Shown here in pieces: positions 25,461-33,894 of a stretch of DNA of 64,000 nucleotides (position 1 is its first letter; each line of letters opens with the position of its first letter). This DNA is from Polyangiaceae bacterium. GTDB taxonomy: Bacteria; Myxococcota_A; Polyangia; Polyangiales; Polyangiaceae. The notes under the pieces were generated by a model. The model worked only from the letters and a program-made list of their open reading frames with translations, ran no database searches and was not told where the DNA came from. Position numbers and translations under genes: made by a program. Location of the stretch: assembly GCA_020633205.1 (NCBI GenBank), contig JACKEB010000011.1, positions 744,001-808,000 of the forward strand. Direction: 5' to 3'.

Positions 25461-25563
25461 AGCACACGTTTGTGGCGCTCGGTTGCGCCCCGCGGGGCAC
25501 GTACATTCACACGGAAAAAGCGCCAGGTTCCAGCGCTTCGGCGCTGTTCCGGTCTCTCGAAGT

Positions 25564-27561
25564 CTACGCCATGCCGAGCTCAGTGAGCTCCGCCTCGACC
25601 TCTTCCCACTCCGTCATCAGCCGATCGAGGCGACTCTCGATTTCGGCTTCCTCACGACGTAGCTGATTCACTTCTGTCTCGGGTGTCTGCTCGAAGAAGC
25701 CGGGTTCGCAATACTTGGCTTCGATCTCCGCCTTGCGCGCTTCGGTGGACTCGATCTGGCTCATCAGCTCGTCGCGCTTCTTGGGTAGCGCCTTGCGCTT
25801 GTTCGCGCGCCGCCGCCGTTCTTCGTGGCTCAGTCCAGCGTCTGGATCGGGTGGGGGTGAGGGAGCAATGCTGGGCTTCTTCTCAGCGCCCTTCGCCTTG
25901 TCACCGCCCTTCGCCTTGTCGCTGCCCTTTGGCTCCTTCTCGCCCTTTGCTTTGAGCACGACCTGATCGGCGTCTAGGTGATCATCGCCTTCGCGCTCCA
26001 GGTACTCCGCGTAGGTCCCTGGAAAGTCGATGATGCCGTCGGCTTTGATTTCCACCACGCGCGTGGCCAGCTGATCGACGAACCAACGGTCGTGGCTGAC
26101 GAAGAGCAACGTGCCGTCGTAGTCCTTGAGCGCCTTCACCAAGGCCTCGATCGACTCCAGGTCCAAGTGGTTGGTGGGCTCGTCGAGCACCAATACGTTG
26201 GGCTGCTGGACCATCATGCGGCTAAATACAAGGCGAGCTGCCTCGCCACCGCTCAGCGCCTCGAGCGGCTTCTCCACCTCTTCGCCGCTGAACAGCACGC
26301 GTCCAAGCATGCCGCGCACGTAGCTCGTGCCCTCTTGGGGACACGTATCCCAGAGGAAATTGAGGGTGGTTTGCTTGGGCTCCGAGAGCAGGTCTTTGTG
26401 ATCCTGAGCGAAGTAGCCGATCTGTACTTCGTGTCCCCAGTTCACCTTGCCAGCGTCAGCCTCGAGTCGATCCACGAGGATCTTCAGTAGGGTCGACTTC
26501 CCGAGCCCGTTCGCGCCGATCACCGCGACGTGCTCTCCGCGGCGGATGCGTAGCTCCACGTCGCTGAGCACCTGCTTCTTGCCGTAGGCCTTGCTCAGCC
26601 CCTCCACCTCCAGCACGTCCTTGCCGCTTGGGCGCTTCTGCTTGAAGGCGAACTTCGGGTAGCGCCGGCTGCTCTTCGGCAGTTCTTCGACTTGAATCTT
26701 TTCGATCTGCTTGACGCGGCTCTGGGCCTGGCGCGCCTTGGTGGCCTTCGCGCTGAAGCGCTCAACGAACGCCTTCTTTTCCGCGATGATGCGTTCGTTT
26801 TTAGCGATCTCCGCTTCCTTGCGGATGCGCGTCTCTTCTTTCTGGTTGCAGAAGGCAGCGTAGTTACCTTTGTACGCCGTGACGGTGCCGTAGTCGACGT
26901 CTAGGATGTGCGTGGATACCGCGTCGAGGAAGCGGATGTCGTGGCTGATCACCACCGCGCACCCCTTGTACGCCTTGAGGAAGCCTTCGAGCCAGCGGAT
27001 GCTCAAGATATCCAGGTGGTTGGTCGGCTCATCGAGGAGCAGGATGTCTGGCCTGGCCACCAGAGTTTGCGCGAGCAATACCCGGAGCTTGAACCCGCCG
27101 CTCAGGGTCGAGAGCGGTCGCGTCAGTGCATCGTCCGGGATGCCGAGGCCCACCAGCACCTGGCTTGCGCGCGACTCCAGTGTGTAGCCATCCCCCGCGG
27201 AAATGACTTCGGTGATGTGCGCAATGCGTTCAGGGTCGACGTGGCTGTCTTCGTCCCACGTCTCTTGCTCGCGTAGCGCCTCGAAGACTTCAACGTCGCC
27301 CTTCATCGCGCAGTCGAGGATGCGTTGCGAGTCGTCTTCGAAGCGATCCTGGCGCAATACGCCTACGCGCGCGTTCTTGGCGAAGGTCATGCTGCCGTCG
27401 CTCGCGGGCTCATCCCCCATCAAGATCTTGAGCAGCGTCGTCTTGCCCGCGCCGTTCGCACCTACCAAGCCGTAGCAGTTCCCGGCATCGAGCTGCAGGC
27501 TCACTCCGGCGAACAACGTGCGGGGACCGAAACCCTTGGCCAGGTTCGAAATGCTGATCAC
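25564..27561 (-). CDS. ABC-F family ATPase (Uup/EttA type)
   Basis: A 665-residue cytosolic protein with two ABC ATPase domains and no membrane part, the ABC-F design; such proteins act on the ribosome (translation factors or antibiotic-protection proteins). First domain: GANGAGKTT, LSGGFKLRV, ILLLDEPTNHLD; interdomain linker rich in Lys/Arg (about 245-320); second domain: GANGLGKST, LSGGEAARL, VLVLDEPTNHLD. After a Lys/Gly/Ala-rich low-complexity stretch, the last 100 residues form a charged coiled coil as in Uup. GTG 27561 begins at the usual family N-terminus (ISISNLAKGFG); a TTG at 27597 would add 12 residues. Divergent from the DUF2378-like gene. Confidence 0.9.
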   Translation of the reverse strand: MISISNLAKGFGPRTLFAGVSLQLDAGNCYGLVGANGAGKTTLLKILMGDEPASDGSMTFAKNARVGVLRQDRFEDDSQRILDCAMKGDVEVFEALREQETWDEDSHVDPERIAHITEVISAGDGYTLESRASQVLVGLGIPDDALTRPLSTLSGGFKLRVLLAQTLVARPDILLLDEPTNHLDILSIRWLEGFLKAYKGCAVVISHDIRFLDAVSTHILDVDYGTVTAYKGNYAAFCNQKEETRIRKEAEIAKNERIIAEKKAFVERFSAKATKARQAQSRVKQIEKIQVEELPKSSRRYPKFAFKQKRPSGKDVLEVEGLSKAYGKKQVLSDVELRIRRGEHVAVIGANGLGKSTLLKILVDRLEADAGKVNWGHEVQIGYFAQDHKDLLSEPKQTTLNFLWDTCPQEGTSYVRGMLGRVLFSGEEVEKPLEALSGGEAARLVFSRMMVQQPNVLVLDEPTNHLDLESIEALVKALKDYDGTLLFVSHDRWFVDQLATRVVEIKADGIIDFPGTYAEYLEREGDDHLDADQVVLKAKGEKEPKGSDKAKGGDKAKGAEKKPSIAPSPPPDPDAGLSHEERRRRANKRKALPKKRDELMSQIESTEARKAEIEAKYCEPGFFEQTPETEVNQLRREEAEIESRLDRLMTEWEEVEAELTELGMA

Positions 27562-27660
27562 GGGCCGGGGGTTAGTCGCTTTGGGCGGTCGGAGCAAACG
27601 GCGGTGGCGCCTTTTCGCTACGGATGCGCAGCCACGCGCCGTTCTTGACGTTGAAGCCTC

Positions 27661-28302
27661 ATGCTTAGTGCCTCCACACCGCCCAGAAAGACGAGACCCG
27701 TGTATTCTAAGGAGCGCGTGTCGGGGCGCCTCACAAGCTACTTGGGAAGCCTACCGAACGGGCTGGAATCCTACCCAGAGTGCACGGTCAAGACGTCCTT
27801 GCTGCGTGGGCTGCTTGCGGCGTGCCCTCCCCTGGATGACCTGCAGGTTCAGGGGCCGCTGAGAGAGCTGCTGCTGGATCCGCCCGGAGCGAACGCTTGG
27901 ATCCCGGAAGCGCACTTCGTCGCAGCGCACTTGGCGATCGCCGACGACCTCGAGCTGTCCACCGAAGACATGTTGCAGCGCACCTACCAGGCGAACAAAG
28001 CGCTCACCGGATCCGCGATGTACCGCGCGCTCGCCTCTGTAGCCTCGCCCGCCTTGCTGTTGCGTGGTGCGAAGGCGGGGTGGGGTTTGATTCATCGTGG
28101 TGTGCATCTGACTTTACATGCAGAAAAGGCGCGAGCGCGCTTGGTTCTGACTCATCCGCCGCACCTCTACAATTCCTTGGCGCACGAGTCCGCGGCGTGG
28201 GGCTTTCGCGCGGTCGTCGAAGCCGCACACGGCCGAGAAGTGCAAGCAGTGCTGGAGCAGTCCATGCCCACCGGCGCAAGCGTGCTCGTCGCTTGGGCGT
28301 GA
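27661..28302 (+). CDS. DUF2378-type (TIGR02265) myxobacterial paralogous-family protein
   Basis: A protein of up to 213 residues. The pattern PLRELLLDPPGANAWIPEAHFVAAHLAIADD, then a helix ending in TYQANKALTGSAMYRALASVASPALLL, then strand-rich ARLVLTHPPHLYN and WGFRAVVEAAHG, resembles the TIGR02265/DUF2378 family that is expanded in myxobacteria; this match is from memory of the family layout and not verified. No function is established. An AAGGAG at 27709-27714 stands three bases before an in-frame GTG at 27718, which is a possible alternative start giving 194 residues. No signal peptide or membrane helix. Confidence 0.6.
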   Translation: MLSASTPPRKTRPVYSKERVSGRLTSYLGSLPNGLESYPECTVKTSLLRGLLAACPPLDDLQVQGPLRELLLDPPGANAWIPEAHFVAAHLAIADDLELSTEDMLQRTYQANKALTGSAMYRALASVASPALLLRGAKAGWGLIHRGVHLTLHAEKARARLVLTHPPHLYNSLAHESAAWGFRAVVEAAHGREVQAVLEQSMPTGASVLVAWA

Positions 28303-28603
28303 CGCGAAGTAGCCACGGGCGCGAGCAGTTCTCGACACCAGACGCGGCCTGCTTTCGCTAGTCATCTCTCAGTCACGGGCGCCATGCGTACCCCACGCCG
28401 AGTACGAGTTGCGAGCTGGTCAGCAGCCGAGGCCGCGCTCAGCAGACCTGCGCTCGGGGGTGTCTGAAGGAGAGGTCGGACGCCCCCGAGCCCACTATTC
28501 TTCGCGCCACTGCGTGTTCAGCGACGCATGGGCTCTGCAATATTTCCCTGGGGACTCGACCGATGTTCGCGCGTTGAGGCGTAGGGCACGCTAGGATGCG
28601 CTG
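28303..28603. other. Intergenic region with hairpin and a possible gene remnant
   Basis: About 300 bp without a supported gene. It holds a long imperfect hairpin (28452-28491) and, on the minus strand at 28373-28438, a 21-codon stretch ending in QLVLGVGYAWRP and a stop, which looks like the C-terminal strand of an outer-membrane barrel whose upstream part is gone. The rest shows no recognised signal. Confidence 0.35.
28452..28491. terminator. GC-rich hairpin, possible terminator
   Basis: GCTCGGGGGTGTC (28452-28464) pairs with GACGCCCCCGAGC (28479-28491) over 13 positions with a single G-T wobble and a 14-nt loop. No T-tract follows. It lies between the DUF2378-like gene and the next lipoprotein gene. 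Confidence 0.4.
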
Positions 28604-29110
28604 ATGAGGGCGGTCGCGCTGGGCTTGAGCTGGCTTCTCGGAGTCTCAGGCTGTGGCTCTGTGTTGGTGGATGCCGAGGCAGGGCCCACCTTCGCCCCCG
28701 CACATGTCGAGGGGCGGACCGGTGCTGCGATCACCCTGGGCAGCGGCATGAACCTCAGCAACGACCAGTCAGCTGAGTCTGGTGGGGTCGGGATGGATCT
28801 GCGCGGCCGCGTCACGCGTGACGTTCAAGAGGTTGCCTTTGGTCCACACCTGTATGTCCTCGCGGATTCGCTCGTGACGCCCTTTGCGCGAGTGGGAGCG
28901 AGCCTCGTTGAGATCGGCAGCGTAGACGATGACTTCAGCTTCGGCATGTTTGGTCCGCACGCTCAGCTCGGCATGGTCTGGGCGCCGTTCGCGCTCTCGG
29001 CGGTCGGCTCCTACAGCATCCGCTTCGGTCCCGATGACGACGCCTTCGTTGGGCTACTTTTCGGCTGGGGCTTCGGTGGGACGACTCGCACCGTCCGCGA
29101 AGCGTTTTAG
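28604..29110 (+). CDS. Small lipoprotein, probable beta-barrel type
   Basis: A 168-residue exported protein. The signal peptide MRAVALGLSWLLGVSGC ends with lipobox VSGC (Cys17). The mature chain has alternating strands typical of outer-membrane beta-barrels (VAFGPHLYVLADSLVTPFARVGASL, FGMFGPHAQLGMVWAPFALSAVGSYSIRFG) and ends in AF, with an aromatic last residue as in barrel proteins. A lipid anchor plus barrel-like strands is unusual but known in myxobacteria. Function unknown. ATG start; no close neighbours on the strand except menB 120 bp downstream. Confidence 0.65.
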   Translation: MRAVALGLSWLLGVSGCGSVLVDAEAGPTFAPAHVEGRTGAAITLGSGMNLSNDQSAESGGVGMDLRGRVTRDVQEVAFGPHLYVLADSLVTPFARVGASLVEIGSVDDDFSFGMFGPHAQLGMVWAPFALSAVGSYSIRFGPDDDAFVGLLFGWGFGGTTRTVREAF

Positions 29111-29230
29111 ACCAACGCTGGGGCGCCTCTTGACCCATGAACATCGCTCCTCCCCCCCAGAAAAAACGCGCGCTTGCTGAAGTCGGGATTGCGCTGTCTG
29201 CCGTGGCGGAGATCCGCTAGGAGCGCCTGC

Positions 29231-30121
29231 ATGGTCTCGCAGATCTTCGATGAAGCCCGTTGGCAAAAGGTGGACGGCTTCGATTTCACCGACATCACGT
29301 ATCACCGCGCGGTCGATCAAGGCACCGTGCGCATCGCGTTCAATCGTCCTGAGGTGCGCAATGCGTTCCGACCTCACACGGTGGACGAGCTGTATCGCGC
29401 TCTGGATCACGCCCGCATGTGGAGCGACGTGGGCTGCGTGCTGTTGACCGGCAACGGACCTTCGCCGAAGGACGGCGGATGGGCTTTCTGCTCTGGCGGT
29501 GATCAGCGCATTCGTGGCAAGGACGGCTACAAGTACGAAGGGGCTGAAGGCGTCGACCCGGCGCGCCTCGGGCGCTTGCATATCCTCGAGGTACAGCGGC
29601 TGATCCGCTTCATGCCCAAGGTGGTCATTGCGGTGGTTCCTGGCTGGGCAGTTGGGGGAGGGCACAGCCTGCACGTGGTGTGTGATCTGACGCTAGCCAG
29701 CAAGGAGCACGCGCTCTTCAAGCAGACGGATCCCGACGTCGCGAGCTTCGACTCGGGCTACGGCTCGGCGCTGTTGGCCCGCCAGTGTGGCCAGAAGTTC
29801 GCGCGGGAAATCTTCTTCCTTGGCCTGAATTACAGCGCCGATGAAGCCGTCGCGATGGGCATGGCGAACAAGTCGGTGCCTCATGCGGAGCTGGAGAACG
29901 TCGCCCTCGAGTGGGCGAAGCTCATCAACGGCAAGAGCCCGACGGCGATGCGCATGCTCAAGTTTGGTTTCAACCTGCCTGATGACGGGCTCGTTGGGCA
30001 GCAGCTCTTCGCCGGGGAAGCCACGCGCCTCGCCTACGGCACGGAAGAGGCCCAAGAAGGCCGCGACGCGTTCCTCGAGAAGCGCCCCCAGGACTACTCG
30101 AAGTTCCCCTGGCACTTCTGA
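29231..30121 (+). CDS. menB: 1,4-dihydroxy-2-naphthoyl-CoA synthase
   Basis: A 296-residue crotonase-fold enzyme of menaquinone (vitamin K2) synthesis; it closes the ring of o-succinylbenzoyl-CoA to give DHNA-CoA in the cytosol. MenB-specific segments are present: FNRPEVRNAFRPHTVDEL, the CoA-binding AFCSGGDQRIRGK, WAVGGGHSLHVVCDLTLAS, and the catalytic region TDPDVASFDSGYGSALLAR, then KFAREIFFLG and the family end EGRDAFLEKRPQDYSKF. The Asp in TDPD corresponds to the type II enzymes that do not need bicarbonate (family knowledge). ATG 29231 follows TAGGAG. No other men gene is in the window, so the pathway is split in the genome. Confidence 0.95.
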   Translation: MVSQIFDEARWQKVDGFDFTDITYHRAVDQGTVRIAFNRPEVRNAFRPHTVDELYRALDHARMWSDVGCVLLTGNGPSPKDGGWAFCSGGDQRIRGKDGYKYEGAEGVDPARLGRLHILEVQRLIRFMPKVVIAVVPGWAVGGGHSLHVVCDLTLASKEHALFKQTDPDVASFDSGYGSALLARQCGQKFAREIFFLGLNYSADEAVAMGMANKSVPHAELENVALEWAKLINGKSPTAMRMLKFGFNLPDDGLVGQQLFAGEATRLAYGTEEAQEGRDAFLEKRPQDYSKFPWHF

Positions 30122-30661
30122 AGGCCATCCGAGGCTTCAGGCGCGTTCCAACTTCAAGGTTCGATGGGGGGGACCGCCAGGGACGCCAAGGACGCCAAGG
30201 ATTGGGGGTAGCGTCTTCAAGTGCCGTGCGGAAACGTACGGGCGCGGAGCTTCATCTGCGACCTGGCCTCGTTCGGGAAGCCGCGTCGGGTTTCAGAGAA
30301 GCCTCCCGGCGGCGTTCCAAAAAATCTTGGCGCTCTTGGCGTCCTTGGCGGCTTTTCAAGTCCCGGTTGGCTTCGAAACTGAATCACCCTCAGGGGTAGT
30401 GCTATCAGCGAACGCGGGTCCGAAACCGGGACTCACGGTCAGATTATTGCGTGCAGCTGAACGGTTTTGCTCTCAGCGCGATCCAGCCAGCAGGAAGTCA
30501 TCCTGGCGAGTGGATGTGGGTGGATCTCTTCCACGGCTCGGCGTACTCCATGGAGGTCCTTCCGGAGCGGTGCGGAAGGCATGCAACCCCTCTCGACTCG
30601 CGCTCATATGCGTGAGCACACGCGGCGCGCGTTGGTGCGCGGCGCACTCGGTGGACGGCGA
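30122..30661. other. 540-bp intergenic region with inverted repeat
   Basis: No gene supported. The frame of the downstream kinase stays open back to 30467, but the extension has no kinase-like sequence, so it is treated as leader. The region carries the inverted CGCCAAGGA element at 30174-30351. GCGTTCCAA occurs both just upstream of the left arm (about 30143) and near the right arm (about 30312). Confidence 0.5.
30174..30351. repeat. Inverted pair of CGCCAAGGA-type repeats
   Basis: The left arm (30174-30200) consists of iterations of ccgccaaggacgccaagg; the right arm (30324-30351) is its reverse complement with a few differences (cttggcgctcttggcgtcc). Arms are about 27 bp with about 123 bp between. 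Similar CGCCAAGG arrays recur in intergenic DNA of many high-GC soil bacteria as far as I recall. The pair could fold into a long hairpin or be ends of a small mobile element. Confidence 0.7.
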
Positions 30662-32881
30662 ATGTCAGAGCGTGATCCTTTGGGCGTGTGCGGTGAAACG
30701 CTCGCGCAGAAGTACGAGATCCGCGAGCTGGTGGCTTCCGGTGGCTTTTCCCTGGTCTACAAGGGGCACCACAAGCTGTGGAAGTCGGCGATCGCGGTGA
30801 AGTTCTTCACCTTCCTGGCGCAGGCGCCAGCGGAGGATCGGGCGGCGCTCCAACAAGCGTTCGTGAACGAGGGTGCGCTGCTCAGTGACTTGTCTTCCCA
30901 GAGTGCGAGCATCGTTCAGCCGCGGGACGTCGGGACGTTCACGACGCCCGAGGGCGAGTGGATCCCGTACATGGTGATGGAGTGGCTCGACGGTGAGCCG
31001 CTTGGCGCGATCTTGGACCGCGAGAACGGCCGTGGTGACCCGCGACGCACGCCCGCGGAAGTGTTCTTGATGCTGGAAGGCGTTGCTCGCGCCCTTGAGC
31101 TCGCACATCAGCGCGGCGTGGCCCACCGCGACGTCAAGCCGGAGAACCTCGTGGTGGTCGGCGACCCACGCGAGCCCGACGTCGTCAAGCTGCTCGATTT
31201 CGGTGTCGCGCAGATCATGGACGCTCAGGCGCCAGTGCTCGGCACGACTGGGCGTCAGGTCAGCTCCTTCACTCCCAGCTACGGGGCACCAGAACAGTTC
31301 GACTCGCGCTTTGGCAAGACGGGACCTTGGACGGACGTCTATCAGCTGGCATTGGTCGCAGCGGAGCTTATTTCCGGGCGGCAACCGCTCAGTGGGCCCA
31401 ATCCTGCCGATTTCGCCGCATCGAGCACGGACTCGCGCACCCGTCCGACCCCAGCAGCCTTGGGCGCCTTCGTCTCGCCGGACGTCGAGGCGGTGTTTGA
31501 GCAGGCCCTGGCGCTCTACACCACGGACCGCTACATCAGCGCGGGTAAGTTCTGGTCAGCGCTCGCTGATGCTCTCGGCATCATCCAGACGCCCAGCGTG
31601 CGTCCGCCGCCGATCTCCGACTCCGCGGTGCGCGCAATGACGCCTCCAAACACCGCGAGCGGCAATACGGCACGCTGGGACGCTGACCTGGACTCGCTGC
31701 CCACAGCCTCGATTCAACCGCTGCCACGACCTTCACACGTGCCGGCGGTGTCTGCTACGAGCGGCGCGGTTGCGAGCGGCGCAGGTAGCGTTGGTACGGA
31801 GCCGCTGCCGCGCTCTCAAGTCCCTACCGTGCGGAAAGATGGGCGTGAGGTGCCCGCTGGGCCATCTTCGCCTCCCCTCAGCCGGTCGTTGCCGAGCAAA
31901 GCTGAGCGGCCGGGGTCGCGCTGGTTCACGACGGCGATGATTGCCGGCTGTGCGGCGTTGCTTGCTGGAGGCGGCGTCTTCTTCCTGACTGCAGCGGGGA
32001 AAGACAGTGCGAGCCAGGTGCGCGCGACTGAGGCGACCGCGCAGCAGCCCGCTGCAGCCATGCCGGCTCCCAAGGCAGCGTGCCCTGAGGGCATGCTGAA
32101 CATCCCCGCCGGGCAGTACTTCATGGGGTCTGATGCTGACGACGCGCTCGACCTGGAGAAACCAAGCCATCACGTCCTGCTCGATGGCTACTGCCTGGAC
32201 GAAACCGAAGTCACCGTCCACGCCTACCAGAAGTGCTCGGACGCCGGAAAGTGTCGTCGCGCTTCGAAAGAGGTCGAGTGGGACGGGATGACGAAGCCGC
32301 AAGCGCGCATCTACTCCACCGCGTGCAACGAAGGCATCGAGGGCCGCGGCGATCACCCGATCAACTGCGTCAGCTGGCAGCAAGCCCACGACTACTGCGA
32401 GCTCGCCGGAAAGCGTCTCCCTACGGAAGCTGAATGGGAGTACGCTGCGCGTTCTTCCGACGGCCGCGTCTACCCGTGGGGCGACGAGGAGCCTTCTTCC
32501 AAGATGCTCAACGCGTGCGGCTGGGAGTGCGTGAACTGGGCCAACCGCCAAGGTGAGAAGCTCACCTCGCTCTACGAAGAGAACGACCGCTTCCCTACCA
32601 CCGCTCCCGTGGGGAGTTTCCCTGCGGGAAATTCACGCTTCGGTGCGAAGGACATCGTGGGGAACGTCTGGGAGTGGGTCGCGGACTGGGAAGGCCCGTA
32701 CACCAAAGACGAAAAGCACAATCCGACCGGTGCCGCGAAGGGCGAAAAGCGGGTGATCCGTGGCGGCGCGTGGAACGGCGGCTACAAGGCCTGGTTACGT
32801 CCGAGCTTCCGTTACGCCATGACGCCAGACACGCTGAGCCATGGAATCGGGTTCCGCTGCGCGGCTGACCTGACGAAGTAA
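30662..32881 (+). CDS. Transmembrane Ser/Thr kinase fused to SUMF1/FGE-fold sensor domain
   Basis: A 739-residue receptor-like kinase. Residues 15-300 form the Hanks kinase (loop VASGGFSLVY, Lys47, HRDVKPEN 155-162, DFGVAQ 179-184, SYGAPEQ). A Ser/Pro-rich linker follows, then one membrane helix (421-446) and an extracytoplasmic SUMF1/FGE-type domain (474-737: MLNIPAGQYFMGSDA, GYCLDETEVTV, INCVSWQQAHDYCELAGKRLPTEAEWEYAAR, DIVGNVWEWVADW, RVIRGGAWNGG, GFRC). The catalytic Cys pair of FGE is absent, so it likely works as a ligand-binding sensor. ATG 30662 matches the usual kinase N-terminus. Fusions of this kind occur in Polyangia and planctomycetes. Ligand and targets unknown. Confidence 0.9.
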   Translation: MSERDPLGVCGETLAQKYEIRELVASGGFSLVYKGHHKLWKSAIAVKFFTFLAQAPAEDRAALQQAFVNEGALLSDLSSQSASIVQPRDVGTFTTPEGEWIPYMVMEWLDGEPLGAILDRENGRGDPRRTPAEVFLMLEGVARALELAHQRGVAHRDVKPENLVVVGDPREPDVVKLLDFGVAQIMDAQAPVLGTTGRQVSSFTPSYGAPEQFDSRFGKTGPWTDVYQLALVAAELISGRQPLSGPNPADFAASSTDSRTRPTPAALGAFVSPDVEAVFEQALALYTTDRYISAGKFWSALADALGIIQTPSVRPPPISDSAVRAMTPPNTASGNTARWDADLDSLPTASIQPLPRPSHVPAVSATSGAVASGAGSVGTEPLPRSQVPTVRKDGREVPAGPSSPPLSRSLPSKAERPGSRWFTTAMIAGCAALLAGGGVFFLTAAGKDSASQVRATEATAQQPAAAMPAPKAACPEGMLNIPAGQYFMGSDADDALDLEKPSHHVLLDGYCLDETEVTVHAYQKCSDAGKCRRASKEVEWDGMTKPQARIYSTACNEGIEGRGDHPINCVSWQQAHDYCELAGKRLPTEAEWEYAARSSDGRVYPWGDEEPSSKMLNACGWECVNWANRQGEKLTSLYEENDRFPTTAPVGSFPAGNSRFGAKDIVGNVWEWVADWEGPYTKDEKHNPTGAAKGEKRVIRGGAWNGGYKAWLRPSFRYAMTPDTLSHGIGFRCAADLTK

Positions 32882-32907
32882 CTGCGCTGACCAGGATTGG
32901 CGTTAGC

Positions 32908-33399
32908 TCAGCGCGCGCTGTTCATCACCCAGGTGCACTCGTCAGAGTACGACGGGGTGTAGCTGCTGACCGAGATGTCCGAGCCCGAGGTCCGGGTGGG
33001 GCAATGCCAGAGATAGGTCGCGGACTGGCCGCAGCCTTCAATACCCCAGGAGAGTGCGTCCGCGGGCTTGATGTAAAGGGACGCCGCGTCGCACTTGAAG
33101 TCGAGGGATGCGCGCGCCTTCAGGCGTTGCTCCTTGAGATCGTTCACCAGTCGCCAAACGCACTTCTTGGAGTACTGGGTCTCTCCGTAGGGGCAGGTCA
33201 GCACGACCTGGATGCGTTGCCCGCAGCCGTCGCCGTTCACGATGTGCTCGCTGTACTCCTTGAACCGCATCTCCTTCTCGGGGCAATTCGCGTTGCGCGA
33301 GATCAACGTCTTTGCGCCCTTGGGGACACTGGCGCAGCCGAGCCCAAAGAGTGTGAGCGCGAGCAAAAGAAGACCGAGGTAGCTCTTAGTTGCGGGCAT
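32908..33399 (-). CDS. Cys-rich lipoprotein, paralogue B of a tandem pair
   Basis: A 163-residue secreted lipoprotein (signal ending LFGLGC). It shares its whole layout with the upstream gene: an acidic CPEKEMRF motif, GDGCGQRIQ, CVWRLVNDLKEQRLKARASLDFKC, a WGIEGCGQSATYLWHC motif and a CTWVMNSAR end, including the same cysteine positions. The two are therefore tandem duplicates. Its start overlaps the 3' end of paralogue A by 14 bp, so translation may be coupled. Function unknown. It is the last gene of the leftward set that begins with the ABC pump, and it converges on the kinase-SUMF1 gene. Confidence 0.75.
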   Translation of the reverse strand: MPATKSYLGLLLLALTLFGLGCASVPKGAKTLISRNANCPEKEMRFKEYSEHIVNGDGCGQRIQVVLTCPYGETQYSKKCVWRLVNDLKEQRLKARASLDFKCDAASLYIKPADALSWGIEGCGQSATYLWHCPTRTSGSDISVSSYTPSYSDECTWVMNSAR

Positions 33400-33862
33400 T
33401 GTTCAAGATCCAGGTGCAGTCGTCAGCGTAGGGCGGTACGCGGCTGGAGACTTTGAAACCGTCCCAGTCATAGCGGCTCGACGTCTGGGCCGCGCAGGTC
33501 CAGAGGTAGGTACCCGTTTGCTCGCAACCGCGGACGTTCCACGCCTGCTGGTCGAGGGGGGTGATCGCGAGCTCTGCCCCGTTGCACTGGAAGTCGGCTG
33601 AAGCGCGGCGGCGTAAGCGCTCCGCCTTTAGTTCCGTAACCGAGCGCCACGTGCACTGATCGTCGTCCACTGTAGAGCAGAGGTGGACGGCCTGTTCGAA
33701 GCGACCGCAGCCGCTACCGCTGACGAAGGAGCCCTTGCGCTTGAACTCCATCTCGTCCTCGGGGCACCGCGCCTGGGTCGAGATCGCAGACTTGGCGGTT
33801 TGAGGGATGTTCGAACAGCCCGCGAGCAGCAGCGGCACGAGCAGGTACCAGAACGAGCGCAT
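33386..33862 (-). CDS. Cys-rich lipoprotein, paralogue A of a tandem pair
   Basis: A 158-residue lipoprotein (signal MRSFWYLLVPLLLAGC, lipobox LAGC). Conserved features with paralogue B are CPEDEMEF, GSGCGRF, CTWRSVTELKAERLRRRASADFQC, WNVRGCEQTGTYLWTC and the CTWILNNAR end. The shared cysteines suggest the same disulfide pattern. It begins 32 bp after the stop of the histidine kinase gene, so it is probably in the same transcript as the two-component system and ABC pump; a role as periplasmic accessory or cargo of that system is a guess. Confidence 0.75.
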   Translation of the reverse strand: MRSFWYLLVPLLLAGCSNIPQTAKSAISTQARCPEDEMEFKRKGSFVSGSGCGRFEQAVHLCSTVDDDQCTWRSVTELKAERLRRRASADFQCNGAELAITPLDQQAWNVRGCEQTGTYLWTCAAQTSSRYDWDGFKVSSRVPPYADDCTWILNNARN

Positions 33863-33894
33863 CCGTTCGCAGCTAGCAGCTCACCTCCGTTCAC

